DNA of 64,000 nucleotides from JAGTVG01 sp964389805 (lineage in GTDB: Bacteria > Bacteroidota > Bacteroidia > Cytophagales > Cyclobacteriaceae). The first letter of the stretch is position 1. Each line of letters begins with the position of its first letter. The position numbers and the translations under genes are program-made. Shown piece after piece: positions 1 to 8,788 of the stretch. Below the pieces are notes generated by a model, which saw nothing but the letters and a program-made list of their open reading frames with translations, had not been told where the DNA came from and searched no databases. The DNA is taken from assembly GCA_964389805.1 (NCBI GenBank), contig CAYMFU010000035.1, positions 1 through 64,000 on the forward strand. The letters are read 5' to 3'.

Positions 1-1
1 G

Positions 2-1060
2 GTCTTTTTCGATCAATACCCGATCCAGGAAACTGATTCGGGTGCTATTAAATTCGGATTCGACGTCTCCGGATATTTCTGGAATAATGAATACGGCACT
101 GATATTTCCGCAGCATATACCTTGTTTGGTTACCAGTTCAAACCTTATTTCAGCTATTACCCATCCGATGCTATTCGCCTTGATGTCGGGGGATTTTTTA
201 TGAAGGACTTTGGTGATAGTTCCTTTACAGATATTCGACCGATCCTTACCATTAAATACAAGAGAAAGAATTTTGCATTTCTATTTGGGTCGATCGAGGG
301 TGCAGCTTCCCATCGATTAATTGAGCCCCTGTATTATCTCCAAAGGGTCATTAATCGAAGGATCGAGGATGGATTTCAATTTAAATGGACGAGTGAAAGA
401 TTATTCCTGGATGTCTGGCTGGATTGGGTGAATATGATACATTTTGGAGACCCAGAACAGGAAGAGTTTAATGTAGGCGTGTCCTTTAATTACCTGATTT
501 ATGATTCCAAAAAATTTCAGGTAGGATTGCCCATTCAATTCCTGGCGAATCATCTAGGTGGTGAGATCGATACAAATCCAAATCCAGCCATAACATACTT
601 TAATGCTGCACTGGGTTTTAGCCTCATATTTCCTATGCATAATATCTCCTGGCTGGATGAGATCCGTACGGACAACTATTATGCTGATTATTTTACAGGG
701 GACGATCCGGTTAATCTGCCTTTTAGCCAGGGGCAGGGATTTTTTGCAAATGTTTCAGGTAAATTTAAAGGGTTTGAATTGATGATGTCCTACTGGAATG
801 GGAACAAATTTATTGCTCCCCAGGGAACGCCAATTTATCAATCTGTAGCATGGGATTATTCAAGCAGTGGGTATATTGAAGAGGATAGGGAATTATTATT
901 CTTAAGATTCATGTACGAACAGGAATTCAAAGGAGGCCTGTCTCTCGCCTTTCGCTTTGAACCAGTTTACGACTTTGGGAATAGTAAACTTGATCATATG
1001 GAAGTACTCTTCCTGAGATATAAAACGGATTTTTTGCTTAACAAAAGGAGACGAAAGTGA
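2..1060 (+). CDS. Outer-membrane beta-barrel protein, 5' truncated by window edge
   Basis: The reading frame is open from the first bases of the window, so the gene starts upstream; only the last 352 codons are visible. The protein is rich in alternating aromatic and polar residues, with many Tyr/Phe pairs and short amphipathic strands. It ends in a strand with several Phe/Leu residues followed by a basic tail (KRRRK), as expected for an outer-membrane barrel with an unusual cytoplasm-like basic end. There is no catalytic motif I recognise. Its stop codon overlaps the GTG start of the aminopeptidase gene by four bases, so the two are very probably translated together. Barrel assignment is by composition and strand pattern only; the substrate is unknown. 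Confidence 0.6.
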   Translation, partial: VFFDQYPIQETDSGAIKFGFDVSGYFWNNEYGTDISAAYTLFGYQFKPYFSYYPSDAIRLDVGGFFMKDFGDSSFTDIRPILTIKYKRKNFAFLFGSIEGAASHRLIEPLYYLQRVINRRIEDGFQFKWTSERLFLDVWLDWVNMIHFGDPEQEEFNVGVSFNYLIYDSKKFQVGLPIQFLANHLGGEIDTNPNPAITYFNAALGFSLIFPMHNISWLDEIRTDNYYADYFTGDDPVNLPFSQGQGFFANVSGKFKGFELMMSYWNGNKFIAPQGTPIYQSVAWDYSSSGYIEEDRELLFLRFMYEQEFKGGLSLAFRFEPVYDFGNSKLDHMEVLFLRYKTDFLLNKRRRK

Positions 1061-2085
1061 GCAAGGGCAAGATTTTCCTATATTCAGGTCTTCTGATTAT
1101 TGCTCTTCTTCTCACTATTAAACATGAGTTGTTATATTATGCCTTTGTTCAGGCAAAAGGGCAACTTGCGATTGTAATGAGCGCAAGACAGATCGAGGAG
1201 CTTATGGTTGACCCGGCTTTTCCAGACTCTGTAAAAGCAAAACTGAAAATAATTGGAGATGTAAAGAAGTATGCGATTGAAGAATTAGGTCTTAAAGGAG
1301 AAAAAAACTACACAACCTATTTTGATCAAAAGGGAAGAGAACTGATGTGGGTAGTCTCTGCCTGTAAGCCTTTTGAACTGGAATCTTACGAGTGGGGATT
1401 TCCTATTCTTGGCAGTTTTTCCTACAAAGGTTTTTTCAGGTATGACATGGCGGAAAAAGAAAGGGATAAACTCCGGGATCAGGGGCTCGATGCAAATATC
1501 CGTACGGCTGGAGGCTGGTCTACCCTGGGAATTCTGAAAGATCCTGTTCTTTCAAACATGCTGAAAAGGGATCCAGGATCTTTGTCCGACCTGATCATCC
1601 ATGAGTTAACTCATGGTACCATATTCATTAAAGACAGTCTGGAATTTAATGAAAATCTTGCAAGTTTTATTGGAAATGAAGGGGCCAGGCTCTTTTTGTC
1701 TGAAAATTATGGTGATTCATCTATTGAGCTTGCTTTGTTTAATACCAGAATCAGAGATCAGAAAATCTTTACAAACTATGTTCTGGAGGGTGCAACCAGG
1801 CTTGATAGCTTATATAAATCCTTTAATGGGGATATGAGTTTTGAAGCTAAATTGGAATTAAAGATAAGAATCATAAATGAATTTATGGCGGAAACACAGG
1901 AATTGCCGCTTAGCAGTTTGAAGTATAAAGACTATTTCAATGATTTTACCCCTGACAATACATTTTTTATGTCATATCTGCGGTATAGAGGAGGACAAAG
2001 CGTTTTTGAGGAAGCCTTGCTGATTGAGCATCATGGAAATTTGGCAGAGTATATAAATGCATTGAAAGCTCAATTTGCACGATAA
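1057..2085 (+). CDS. Membrane-anchored putative zinc aminopeptidase (PF10023-like)
   Basis: The product is 342 residues. One N-terminal hydrophobic segment (about residues 6-22) probably acts as an uncleaved anchor or signal. The zinc-protease signature HELTH lies at residues 182-186, and a downstream NENLASFIGNEGA segment supplies the third ligand and catalytic glutamates (E199, E208). The block around WGFPILGSFSYKGFF and the order of motifs match the predicted aminopeptidase family PF10023 known from proteobacteria. The start is GTG, inside the stop of the upstream barrel gene, which gives a GTGA overlap; no better start lies downstream before the hydrophobic segment. The peptidase fold is well supported, while the actual substrate is not known for this family. 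Confidence 0.8.
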   Translation: MSKGKIFLYSGLLIIALLLTIKHELLYYAFVQAKGQLAIVMSARQIEELMVDPAFPDSVKAKLKIIGDVKKYAIEELGLKGEKNYTTYFDQKGRELMWVVSACKPFELESYEWGFPILGSFSYKGFFRYDMAEKERDKLRDQGLDANIRTAGGWSTLGILKDPVLSNMLKRDPGSLSDLIIHELTHGTIFIKDSLEFNENLASFIGNEGARLFLSENYGDSSIELALFNTRIRDQKIFTNYVLEGATRLDSLYKSFNGDMSFEAKLELKIRIINEFMAETQELPLSSLKYKDYFNDFTPDNTFFMSYLRYRGGQSVFEEALLIEHHGNLAEYINALKAQFAR

Positions 2086-2193
2086 GTTTTAAATATTTTC
2101 TATTTCAACATTAAATTTCTGTTAAATCTTAATTGATTTTTTTTAAAGAATGCATTTCTGTATAATTTAGCCATTCAAAAATGATTCAATATT

Positions 2194-2886
2194 ATGAGCT
2201 CTAAAGAAGGGTATAAAGTATTGGTAGTTGATGACGAGGAAGATATCCTCGAATTACTTAAATACAACCTTCAAAAAGAGGGATTTGATGTAAAAACAGC
2301 ATCTAATGGAATCAAAGCTGTAGAAATAGCCAGGTCATATATTCCAGACCTGGTAGTACTTGATATTATGATGCCTAACCAGGATGGGGTGGAGACATGC
2401 CGACAACTGAGAGAGATACCAGATCTACAAGATGCCTATATTCTTTTTCTTACAGCCCGTTCAGAAGAATATTCCGAAATAGCCGCCTTTGATGTGGGTG
2501 CTGATGACTATATCGTAAAGCCAATTAAGCCCAGGGCCTTAATGAGTCGTATAAGTGCTCTTTTCAGGAGAAAAAGATCAGACAAAAGTGAGAAATCAAC
2601 CATCGTAATCAATGACCTTGTGATTGATAAATCAAGTTATACGGTTACCCAGAAGGATAAAAATATAACTTTACCCAAAAAAGAGTTTGAGCTGCTGTAT
2701 TATCTGGCGCAAAATCCAAATAAGGTGCTTACAAGGGATGAGCTACTCCTGAATATCTGGGGCTCTGATGTATATGTTCTGGCCAGAACTGTTGATGTTC
2801 ACATCCGAAAGGTCCGCGAAAAAATTGGCGAGGGTTATATTTCAACGCTTAAAGGAGTTGGTTATAAGTTCGGAACTTCCAGATAA
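2194..2886 (+). CDS. OmpR/PhoB-family response regulator
   Basis: The receiver domain (residues about 8-122) has the acidic pair DDEED, the phospho-acceptor Asp57 in VVLDIMMP, the conserved Thr/Ser in FLTAR and the Lys in IVKPIKP. The C-terminal half (about 135-230) is an OmpR-type winged helix with the PKKEFELLYYLAQNP and RTVDVHIRKVREK signatures that contact DNA. Length (230) is normal. The stop codon overlaps the ATG of the histidine kinase by one base, so this is a cognate two-component pair. The kinase type and arrangement resemble PhoB-PhoR of Bacteroidota, but neither pst nor pho genes are adjacent, so a phosphate role is inference and I give no gene symbol. Confidence 0.93.
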   Translation: MSSKEGYKVLVVDDEEDILELLKYNLQKEGFDVKTASNGIKAVEIARSYIPDLVVLDIMMPNQDGVETCRQLREIPDLQDAYILFLTARSEEYSEIAAFDVGADDYIVKPIKPRALMSRISALFRRKRSDKSEKSTIVINDLVIDKSSYTVTQKDKNITLPKKEFELLYYLAQNPNKVLTRDELLLNIWGSDVYVLARTVDVHIRKVREKIGEGYISTLKGVGYKFGTSR

Positions 2887-3956
2887 TGTTTTCGAACTCA
2901 AGGGCTGTAGCGCTACTCTTAGGAATATCGATATCCTTCATTACTGTTGCCTTTCTTACCTTGTTTGATGAGGTCCCATTAGTGGCCCTGATTGTAGCAG
3001 GTATCATTTCCTTTTCTATTTCTTATTTGCTGATCTACCTGACATACAGGTATTTTATTTTTGATGAGATAAAGCGTATTAATCAGCAACTGGAAAAGAT
3101 AACAGACGAGGATCTTACTTTGTCGATAGAAGAAGTTGAAAAACCAAACAATCCGATTAAGAAATTAAGCAAAGAGATATCACGTTACGCAAAAATTAAG
3201 GAGGAGGAGATAAAGGAACTTAAAAAGATGGAAACATACAGGAAGGAATTTCTGGTAGATGTTTCACATGAATTGAAAACACCCTTATTTGCAGCCCAGG
3301 GTTTTATCCATACGCTTCTGGATGGGGCCATCAGTGATAAAAACGTAAGGAACAGGTTCCTTAAAAAAGCTGGCAAAAGTCTTTCCAGATTGGATAAACT
3401 CGTTCAGGACCTTCTTATAATCTCCCAGATGGAAACAGGGACAATAAAAATGACTTATACTCATTTTAATTTATATAACCTTGTGCATGAGGTATTCGAT
3501 CAACTCGACAACAAAGCCGATAAGAAATCATTAAAGTTGCGATTTATTGAAGCCTGCCCGACAGATATTTACGTTTATGCCGATAAGCAGAAGATTTTTC
3601 AGGTTGTGCTGAACCTGATCCACAATGCCATCAATTATACCAAAGAAGCTGAAAGCGAGATTTCGGTTTCATTAAAAGAGGAAGAGGAATCCATTTATAT
3701 CATTGTCCAGGATAATGGGGTGGGGATACCACGGGAAGATATTCCCCGGATCTTTGAAAGGTTTTACAGAGTTGAAAAAAGCAGGGCCAAGGACAGAGGA
3801 GGAATTGGCCTTGGGCTTGCGATTGTCAAGCATATATTAGAAGCGCATAATAAAAGGATTTTTGTAGAAAGTAAAGTGGGTATAGGTTCTGCTTTTACGT
3901 TCAGCTTAGATAAGGGAACTAAAGACAAAGCCCTCCCCGACGAGGTCCCTGATTAA
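2886..3956 (+). CDS. Sensor histidine kinase, PhoR-like
   Basis: The kinase is 356 residues. Two N-terminal membrane helices (about 8-27 and 31-55) flank an extremely short external loop, so there is essentially no periplasmic sensor domain. A HAMP-like linker and a charged coiled-coil stretch (about 60-118) lead to the HisKA domain with phospho-acceptor His128 in DVSHELKTPL. The ATPase domain shows the N box (HNAINYT), G1 (DNGVGIP), F box (RIFERFYRVE) and G2 (GGIGLGLAIVKHI). It is translationally coupled to the response regulator. The lack of a sensor loop suggests that the signal comes from within the membrane or from a partner protein, as for PhoR; that is inference. Confidence 0.93.
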   Translation: MFSNSRAVALLLGISISFITVAFLTLFDEVPLVALIVAGIISFSISYLLIYLTYRYFIFDEIKRINQQLEKITDEDLTLSIEEVEKPNNPIKKLSKEISRYAKIKEEEIKELKKMETYRKEFLVDVSHELKTPLFAAQGFIHTLLDGAISDKNVRNRFLKKAGKSLSRLDKLVQDLLIISQMETGTIKMTYTHFNLYNLVHEVFDQLDNKADKKSLKLRFIEACPTDIYVYADKQKIFQVVLNLIHNAINYTKEAESEISVSLKEEEESIYIIVQDNGVGIPREDIPRIFERFYRVEKSRAKDRGGIGLGLAIVKHILEAHNKRIFVESKVGIGSAFTFSLDKGTKDKALPDEVPD

Positions 3957-3962
3957 AACATC

Positions 3963-4904
3963 TTAAGCATGATCTATAAATTCTGCAATATTCTGATGAA
4001 TACCCTTTATTAGCGTTTCTCTGGATTCTTTACTTGCCCAGGCAATATGGGGTGCCAGGATTAAATTCTCCTTTCTCCTGATTTTCAGCAGTGGATTGTC
4101 AGCTTGAATTGGTTCATTTCCAAACACATCGAGGGCTGCCCCCGCAATCATTTCATTATCGATCGCATGAGCAAGGTCCTTCTCATTCACAATATTTCCC
4201 CTTCCTGCATTGATCAAAACTGCGGTTGATTTCATGATCTTCAATTGGTTCATATCAATGAGATTATCCGTCTGTTCATTTAAAGGGGCATGTATGGATA
4301 CAATGTCTGATTCGAACAACAACTCATCAAGGCCAAGGCAAGGGTAGGATTGGCTCGTATTCTTCCCGGACGTAGAGTAATACACTACTCTACATCCAAA
4401 AACTTCTGCAATTTTGGCTACCGATTTTCCAATTACACCTAATCCGATTATTCCAAAAGTCATTCCTTTTATCTCTGCAAATTCACGGCCATGATTTGTA
4501 AATATAGGACTTCTTGAATAGGAACCTGATTTTACATAATGATCATAATAATGTATAGAATTAAGGAGTGAAAACAACATAGCGAATGTAGATTGTGTCA
4601 CTGAGAACGTTGAATATCCTGAGACATTTCTGACCACTATTCCTTTTTCAGCTGCATAATCCAGATCTACGTTATTCATGCCTGTTGCTGCTATACAGAT
4701 AAGCTTGATGCCTGGATTGGCATCCATCACCTTTTTGTCTATTATCACTTTATTGGTAATGATGATATCCGCATCTGAGGATCTTTCGATCGTCTGGTTT
4801 GCATGGGTAACCTCGTAATATATTACTTCTCCAAATTCTTTCAGTAATTCAAGATTAGATACATTACCAACGGTACTTTTGTCAAGGAAAACTATTTTCA
4901 TCAT
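3963..4904 (-). CDS. D-2-hydroxyacid dehydrogenase, NAD-dependent
   Basis: The protein is 313 residues, a normal length for D-isomer-specific 2-hydroxyacid dehydrogenases. The dinucleotide-binding glycine motif GLGVIG is at residues 154-159, followed by the basic/acidic switch region. The catalytic triad is complete: R235 in NAGRG, E264 in FGNEP and H286 in APHIAWA. It may act on hydroxypyruvate/glycerate or a related 2-oxoacid, but specificity cannot be read from the sequence. The gene is convergent with the histidine kinase gene (six bases between stops) and stands alone on the minus strand. The start is ATG-ATG; either codon is possible. Confidence 0.9.
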   Translation of the reverse strand: MMKIVFLDKSTVGNVSNLELLKEFGEVIYYEVTHANQTIERSSDADIIITNKVIIDKKVMDANPGIKLICIAATGMNNVDLDYAAEKGIVVRNVSGYSTFSVTQSTFAMLFSLLNSIHYYDHYVKSGSYSRSPIFTNHGREFAEIKGMTFGIIGLGVIGKSVAKIAEVFGCRVVYYSTSGKNTSQSYPCLGLDELLFESDIVSIHAPLNEQTDNLIDMNQLKIMKSTAVLINAGRGNIVNEKDLAHAIDNEMIAGAALDVFGNEPIQADNPLLKIRRKENLILAPHIAWASKESRETLIKGIHQNIAEFIDHA

Positions 4905-5124
4905 ACTATTCGAATCAGATCTAGGGTGTATTTATACCCTAATCAATTCAATTTTTAAATATCTGAGAAATATTTAATGATTTTTCTTTAAAAAATATAG
5001 CACTATAAGTTACTAAAAGGCTTTCAGTAGGATAGCGAAAAAATATATGTTTAATATCATTTTTCGTGAATCGTTTTTTTATTAATTTAAACTTTCATCC
5101 TGATATTCAATAAATTACACAATC

Positions 5125-6255
5125 ATGGAAGATATATATCGCCAACTCCAGAAACACTTCGATAGAGCGCCGGTAGGATTCCCGGCTACCAAATCCGGCG
5201 TGGAGTTGAGGCTTCTCAAGCATCTATTCACTGAAGAAGAAGCAAAAGTAGCTGTAAACCTGAGTTTGATGCCTGAAACAGCAGAAAAGATCCACAAGCG
5301 GTTCAAAAAAGGGGAGATCAGCATTCAAACATTAAATGATCATTTAGATAACCTGGCAAAAAAAGGATCCATTATGGGCAGAAGGAAAAGCCGTGAAGAT
5401 CCCGAAATGATTTATAGCCGGGTCCCTTTGGCAATCGGAATGTTTGAATTTCAGGTCGACCGGGTGACTAAAGGTCTTGCGGAAGATTTTTTTGCTTATG
5501 AAGATGAAGCTTTTGCAGAAGAATTTGTCAGCACTGACACAAAACAGATGCGAACAATTCCTGTAAATGTTAAAATCGATCCAGAATTTCATATTGGCAA
5601 TTATGATAATATTAGGGATATAGTCAATAAGTCTCCTGGACCATTTGCTGTAATGAATTGCGTTTGCCGGCAGGCAAGGGATAAGATGGGAACCCCGTGT
5701 AAGCAAACAGATGTACGGGAAACCTGCCTGATACTGGAACACTCAGCAAAACACATGATTAGAAGGGGAGTTGGCCGTGAGTTAAAGAGGGAAGAGGTAA
5801 TGAAAATGATGACCAGGGCAAAAAAGGAAGGTATGGTTTTGCAGCCTGAAAACAATCAGAATCCTTCTTTCATTTGTTTTTGTTGTGGTTGCTGCTGCGG
5901 GATTCTGACAGGTGCTAAAAAATTTGAAAAACCAGCTGAATTTGTACTCTCCAATTTCTATGCAGATATATTGGCTGAAAAATGCGATGCTTGCGAAGAT
6001 TGTCAGAATATTTGTCAGATGGAAGCGATTGACCGTGTAAACAGCCATATGGAAGTTAATCTTGCTCGTTGCATCGGATGCGGGCTGTGTGTCCCAGTTT
6101 GTAAAAATAAAGCCATCAGTTTACTGAAGAGAGAAAAGGAAATAACCCCTCCAAAGGATACGAAAGACATGTATAAAAAGATCTTGTATGAAAAGGAAGG
6201 ATTATTGGGAACACTAAATTTCATAGGTAGAGCAGCACTGGGGAAAAAAGTCTGA
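5125..6255 (+). CDS. Cysteine-rich 4Fe-4S ferredoxin-domain protein
   Basis: The protein is 376 residues and contains three kinds of cysteine cluster. An N-terminal 80-100 residues looks helical and winged-helix-like (LLKHLFTEEEAKVAVNLSL). A middle region has CVCRQ...CKQ...C and an unusual dense run, CFCCGCCCG. The C-terminal part is a classic 2[4Fe-4S] ferredoxin domain (CDACEDCQNICQ and CIGCGLCVPVCK). No transmembrane segment or signal peptide is seen, so it should be a cytoplasmic electron carrier or redox sensor. It stands alone on the plus strand, facing mobA. Similar proteins occur in anaerobes, but their partner is not established; the middle cysteine cluster suggests extra Fe-S or metal binding. 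Confidence 0.8.
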   Translation: MEDIYRQLQKHFDRAPVGFPATKSGVELRLLKHLFTEEEAKVAVNLSLMPETAEKIHKRFKKGEISIQTLNDHLDNLAKKGSIMGRRKSREDPEMIYSRVPLAIGMFEFQVDRVTKGLAEDFFAYEDEAFAEEFVSTDTKQMRTIPVNVKIDPEFHIGNYDNIRDIVNKSPGPFAVMNCVCRQARDKMGTPCKQTDVRETCLILEHSAKHMIRRGVGRELKREEVMKMMTRAKKEGMVLQPENNQNPSFICFCCGCCCGILTGAKKFEKPAEFVLSNFYADILAEKCDACEDCQNICQMEAIDRVNSHMEVNLARCIGCGLCVPVCKNKAISLLKREKEITPPKDTKDMYKKILYEKEGLLGTLNFIGRAALGKKV

Positions 6256-6270
6256 AATCATAAATTCAGA
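6244..6270 (-). terminator. Weak possible terminator of the miaA-mobA unit
   Basis: On the minus strand a six-base stem (TCTGAA / TTCAGA) with an eight-base loop is followed by C and six T residues. The mobA stop codon lies inside the stem. The stem is short and AT-rich, so this is only a candidate. Confidence 0.3.
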
Positions 6271-6827
6271 TTATCTAAATCATCAGGGGAATTTATATTT
6301 TTTAGTTCTTTTGCCAGGTCAAATTCAGCTATATCACCTTCCTCTATGACCTGAGCATGCAGCTCCGTAATAATGGATCTTAAAGAATATACTCCCCCGG
6401 AAACAAAACTTCTTAGTCGTATATATACATCTTTAGAGTAAATGGCACATAAGGGTTGATAATATTGGCCTGATTTGGGCAGGGTAATTTCATAATCTCC
6501 CGAAAGATCAAGTAATTTTTGAATAAGGGTTGTCGAGGCAAAGGGAAGGTCACAGGAAATAACAACATTCTTCTGATTGGTGGAATGATTAAGACAGGTG
6601 ATTATTCCTCCCGCAGGCCCGATGTTACTGATAACATCCTTGTGAACAGGATAATCAAAATGTTCATACCCTTTTTCATTGGCACTGATCAGGATCTGAT
6701 CACATATAGGACTAAGGTTATCAATGACATGCTGAATCATAGGCTTGCCATTCAATTGAATTAATCCTTTCTCCTGTCCCATCCGGGTACTCTTGCCTCC
6801 TGATAATATGATTCCGGTTACACCCAT
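6258..6827 (-). CDS. mobA: Molybdenum cofactor guanylyltransferase (MobA)
   Basis: The product is 189 residues. The N-terminal nucleotidyltransferase signature GIILSGGKSTRMGQEKG (residues 5-21) is the GTP-binding loop of MobA. The ISCDLPF motif near residue 93 holds the Mg-binding aspartate, and a GPAGGI segment lies between. MobA attaches GMP to molybdopterin to form the bis-MGD cofactor used by DMSO-reductase-family enzymes. That fits the molybdopterin subunit encoded at 12.6-14.8 kb, which needs such a cofactor. The gene starts two bases after the miaA stop and is probably cotranscribed with it. Other molybdopterin synthesis genes are not in the window. Confidence 0.92.
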   Translation of the reverse strand: MGVTGIILSGGKSTRMGQEKGLIQLNGKPMIQHVIDNLSPICDQILISANEKGYEHFDYPVHKDVISNIGPAGGIITCLNHSTNQKNVVISCDLPFASTTLIQKLLDLSGDYEITLPKSGQYYQPLCAIYSKDVYIRLRSFVSGGVYSLRSIITELHAQVIEEGDIAEFDLAKELKNINSPDDLDNLNL

Positions 6828-6829
6828 AA

Positions 6830-7768
6830 TTATATTATTAATTCCGGGGCTTCTTCTGTGATGATTTTTACAGCTCTTTCCAGCTTCTCCTCAATAGGCA
6901 TATGCCCATCTAGCCAGTATATTTTATGTCCATTCCGTTCCATTCTCCTGAACCAGGTCATTTGCCTTTTAGCAAACTGATGAATGGCCACTTCAAGTTT
7001 CCGGAACATTTCATCATATTTCAATTGTCCGGTCAGGTAAAGCGTAATGAATTTATATTCCAAGCCGTAATAAATCAAATCTTCCGCGCTAATTTTATCG
7101 AGTAGGAGTTTTACTTCATCCAATAATCCCTCATTTAGCCTCGCTTCAAGCCTTTCTGAAATTCTTTTTCTTCTCGAAAGCCGGTCATATTTTATACCAA
7201 AGATCAAGGATCTAATATCCGGAAGGTCACTGGATTGGGCCTCTCTCTTGCTGTAATAATCGGCAATTTCTATTGCCCGGAGTGTCGTTTTTCTGATTTT
7301 CAGGTCTGAAGTATTGTGAAGCTTCGAATTATATTTATGAAGTACATCTATCAGCTCCTCCTGTGTCAGCTCTGATAGCTTTTCGCGAAGTTCCTGATTG
7401 AGAGGTACATTTAACAACTCATACTTACTTAAGACCGCTTCAATATACATGCCTGTTCCTCCAACCATTAAAGGATATTTCCCACGATTGAGTATTTCTT
7501 CATACACTCTAAAAAAATCTTTCTGGAATTCGTATAGATTGTATTTGTAGCCTGCATCATGAATATCGATAAGATGTACAGGTATTGAAGAATCATGAAT
7601 TATATAGTCACCGTAGTCTTTCCCCGTCCCTAAATCCATTTCCCGGTAAACCTGCCTGGAGTCAGCACTAATGATCTCCCCCTTGATCTTGTATGCAAGA
7701 TTAGCGCCGAAAAATGTCTTTCCACTTGCCGTAGGCCCAAGAATTGTTATCAGATTATATATTGACAT
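6830..7768 (-). CDS. miaA: tRNA dimethylallyltransferase (MiaA)
   Basis: The 312-residue protein transfers a dimethylallyl group to N6 of A37 in tRNAs that read UNN codons. The P-loop GPTASGKT is at about residues 11-18. It is followed by the conserved IISADSRQVYREMDLGTGK segment, which contains the catalytic Asp/Ser-Asp and tRNA-contact residues, the VGGTGMYIEA motif, and the C-terminal RRQMTW-type segment (FAKRQMTWFRR). Length is normal. It is the first gene of a two-gene minus-strand unit with mobA. Confidence 0.96.
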   Translation of the reverse strand: MSIYNLITILGPTASGKTFFGANLAYKIKGEIISADSRQVYREMDLGTGKDYGDYIIHDSSIPVHLIDIHDAGYKYNLYEFQKDFFRVYEEILNRGKYPLMVGGTGMYIEAVLSKYELLNVPLNQELREKLSELTQEELIDVLHKYNSKLHNTSDLKIRKTTLRAIEIADYYSKREAQSSDLPDIRSLIFGIKYDRLSRRKRISERLEARLNEGLLDEVKLLLDKISAEDLIYYGLEYKFITLYLTGQLKYDEMFRKLEVAIHQFAKRQMTWFRRMERNGHKIYWLDGHMPIEEKLERAVKIITEEAPELII

Positions 7769-7868
7769 TTATCAAAAATCCTTAACTTTTATTAAAAAAA
7801 GTCGGTATGTTGGTGTTTCTTTACAAATCTGACTAAAATTCTGTCAGAAAAAAATAATTCAAGCGCTG

Positions 7869-8744
7869 ATGGAGAAACTTACATATGAGCAGGTGCTGCA
7901 AATGGATCTGCCAAACATTATTGTATACGCGGCACCTGTTATGATCGCATTGACTCTGTTGGAGTGGGGGATTAGTCAATATAAACATCGTGCGATCTAT
8001 GATGCTAAAGATACTCTTGCCGCTTTTACGATAGGGGTTGTAAATCTGGTGATAACTGCAGGGATAAAGATAGCTACATTTGGAATCATAATATTTTTTT
8101 ACAATCTGGCGCCTTTTAAAATAGAGCCTTCCTGGTGGGGATTTATCCTATGCTTGATATGGATTGATTTCTGGCGTTACTGGTCACACCGGATAGCACA
8201 TACCTGTCGTTTCTGGTGGGCCACGCATGTTACCCATCATAATTCCGAGAAATATAACTTCTCGGTTTCGTTCCGCTTAAGCTGGACTCAGCATATTAAG
8301 ATTGTATTCTTTATACCTGTAGCTCTGGTCGGTTTCGATCCGGTAACTTTCTTTATTTGCCATCAGATAGAGGTCTTATATCAATTCTGGATCCATACTG
8401 AATATATTAGAAAGCTTCCCAAGCCCATTGAATATATTTTCGTTACTCCTTCGCATCATAGGGTTCATCATGGAAGAAATGCGCAATACCTGGATAAGAA
8501 TTACGGATCAACTTTCGTAATCTGGGATAGGATTTTTAATTCATTTCAACCGGAGGAGGAAGAACCTGATTATGGTATAACAAAACCAGTGAACAGCTAT
8601 AATCCTATCTATCTGAATTTTCACGAATGGATGGACATCTTGCGCGACGTAAGGAATTCCCATTCCCTTAAACAGGCTCTGGTTATGATCATTGACAGCC
8701 CAAGCAAGATAGCTGATAAAAAGAAAAAATACGGAATTGAGTGA
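7869..8744 (+). CDS. Sterol desaturase / fatty acid hydroxylase family membrane protein
   Basis: The 291-residue protein has about four hydrophobic segments. It carries the three histidine boxes of the membrane di-iron oxygenase superfamily: HRIAH, HVTHH and HHRVHH, the last preceded by TPS and followed by GRN. These histidines bind the di-iron centre. Members hydroxylate or desaturate lipids, so the reaction needs oxygen. Substrate is unknown: sterols, fatty acids or other lipids are all possible. It is a single plus-strand gene, divergent from miaA (100 bases) and convergent with the sulfur operon. An O2-using enzyme beside a probable anaerobic respiratory operon argues for a facultative or microaerobic life style. 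Confidence 0.88.
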   Translation: MEKLTYEQVLQMDLPNIIVYAAPVMIALTLLEWGISQYKHRAIYDAKDTLAAFTIGVVNLVITAGIKIATFGIIIFFYNLAPFKIEPSWWGFILCLIWIDFWRYWSHRIAHTCRFWWATHVTHHNSEKYNFSVSFRLSWTQHIKIVFFIPVALVGFDPVTFFICHQIEVLYQFWIHTEYIRKLPKPIEYIFVTPSHHRVHHGRNAQYLDKNYGSTFVIWDRIFNSFQPEEEEPDYGITKPVNSYNPIYLNFHEWMDILRDVRNSHSLKQALVMIIDSPSKIADKKKKYGIE

Positions 8745-8788
8745 TCCCTTATAAATTTATAAAACTCTGATTATTTTCTTACAATAAA

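Noticed and set aside
8749..8762. 14-base palindrome TTATAAATTTATAA between convergent genes
   Set aside because: It is made only of A and T, has no loop suited to a terminator and no T-run; likely chance.
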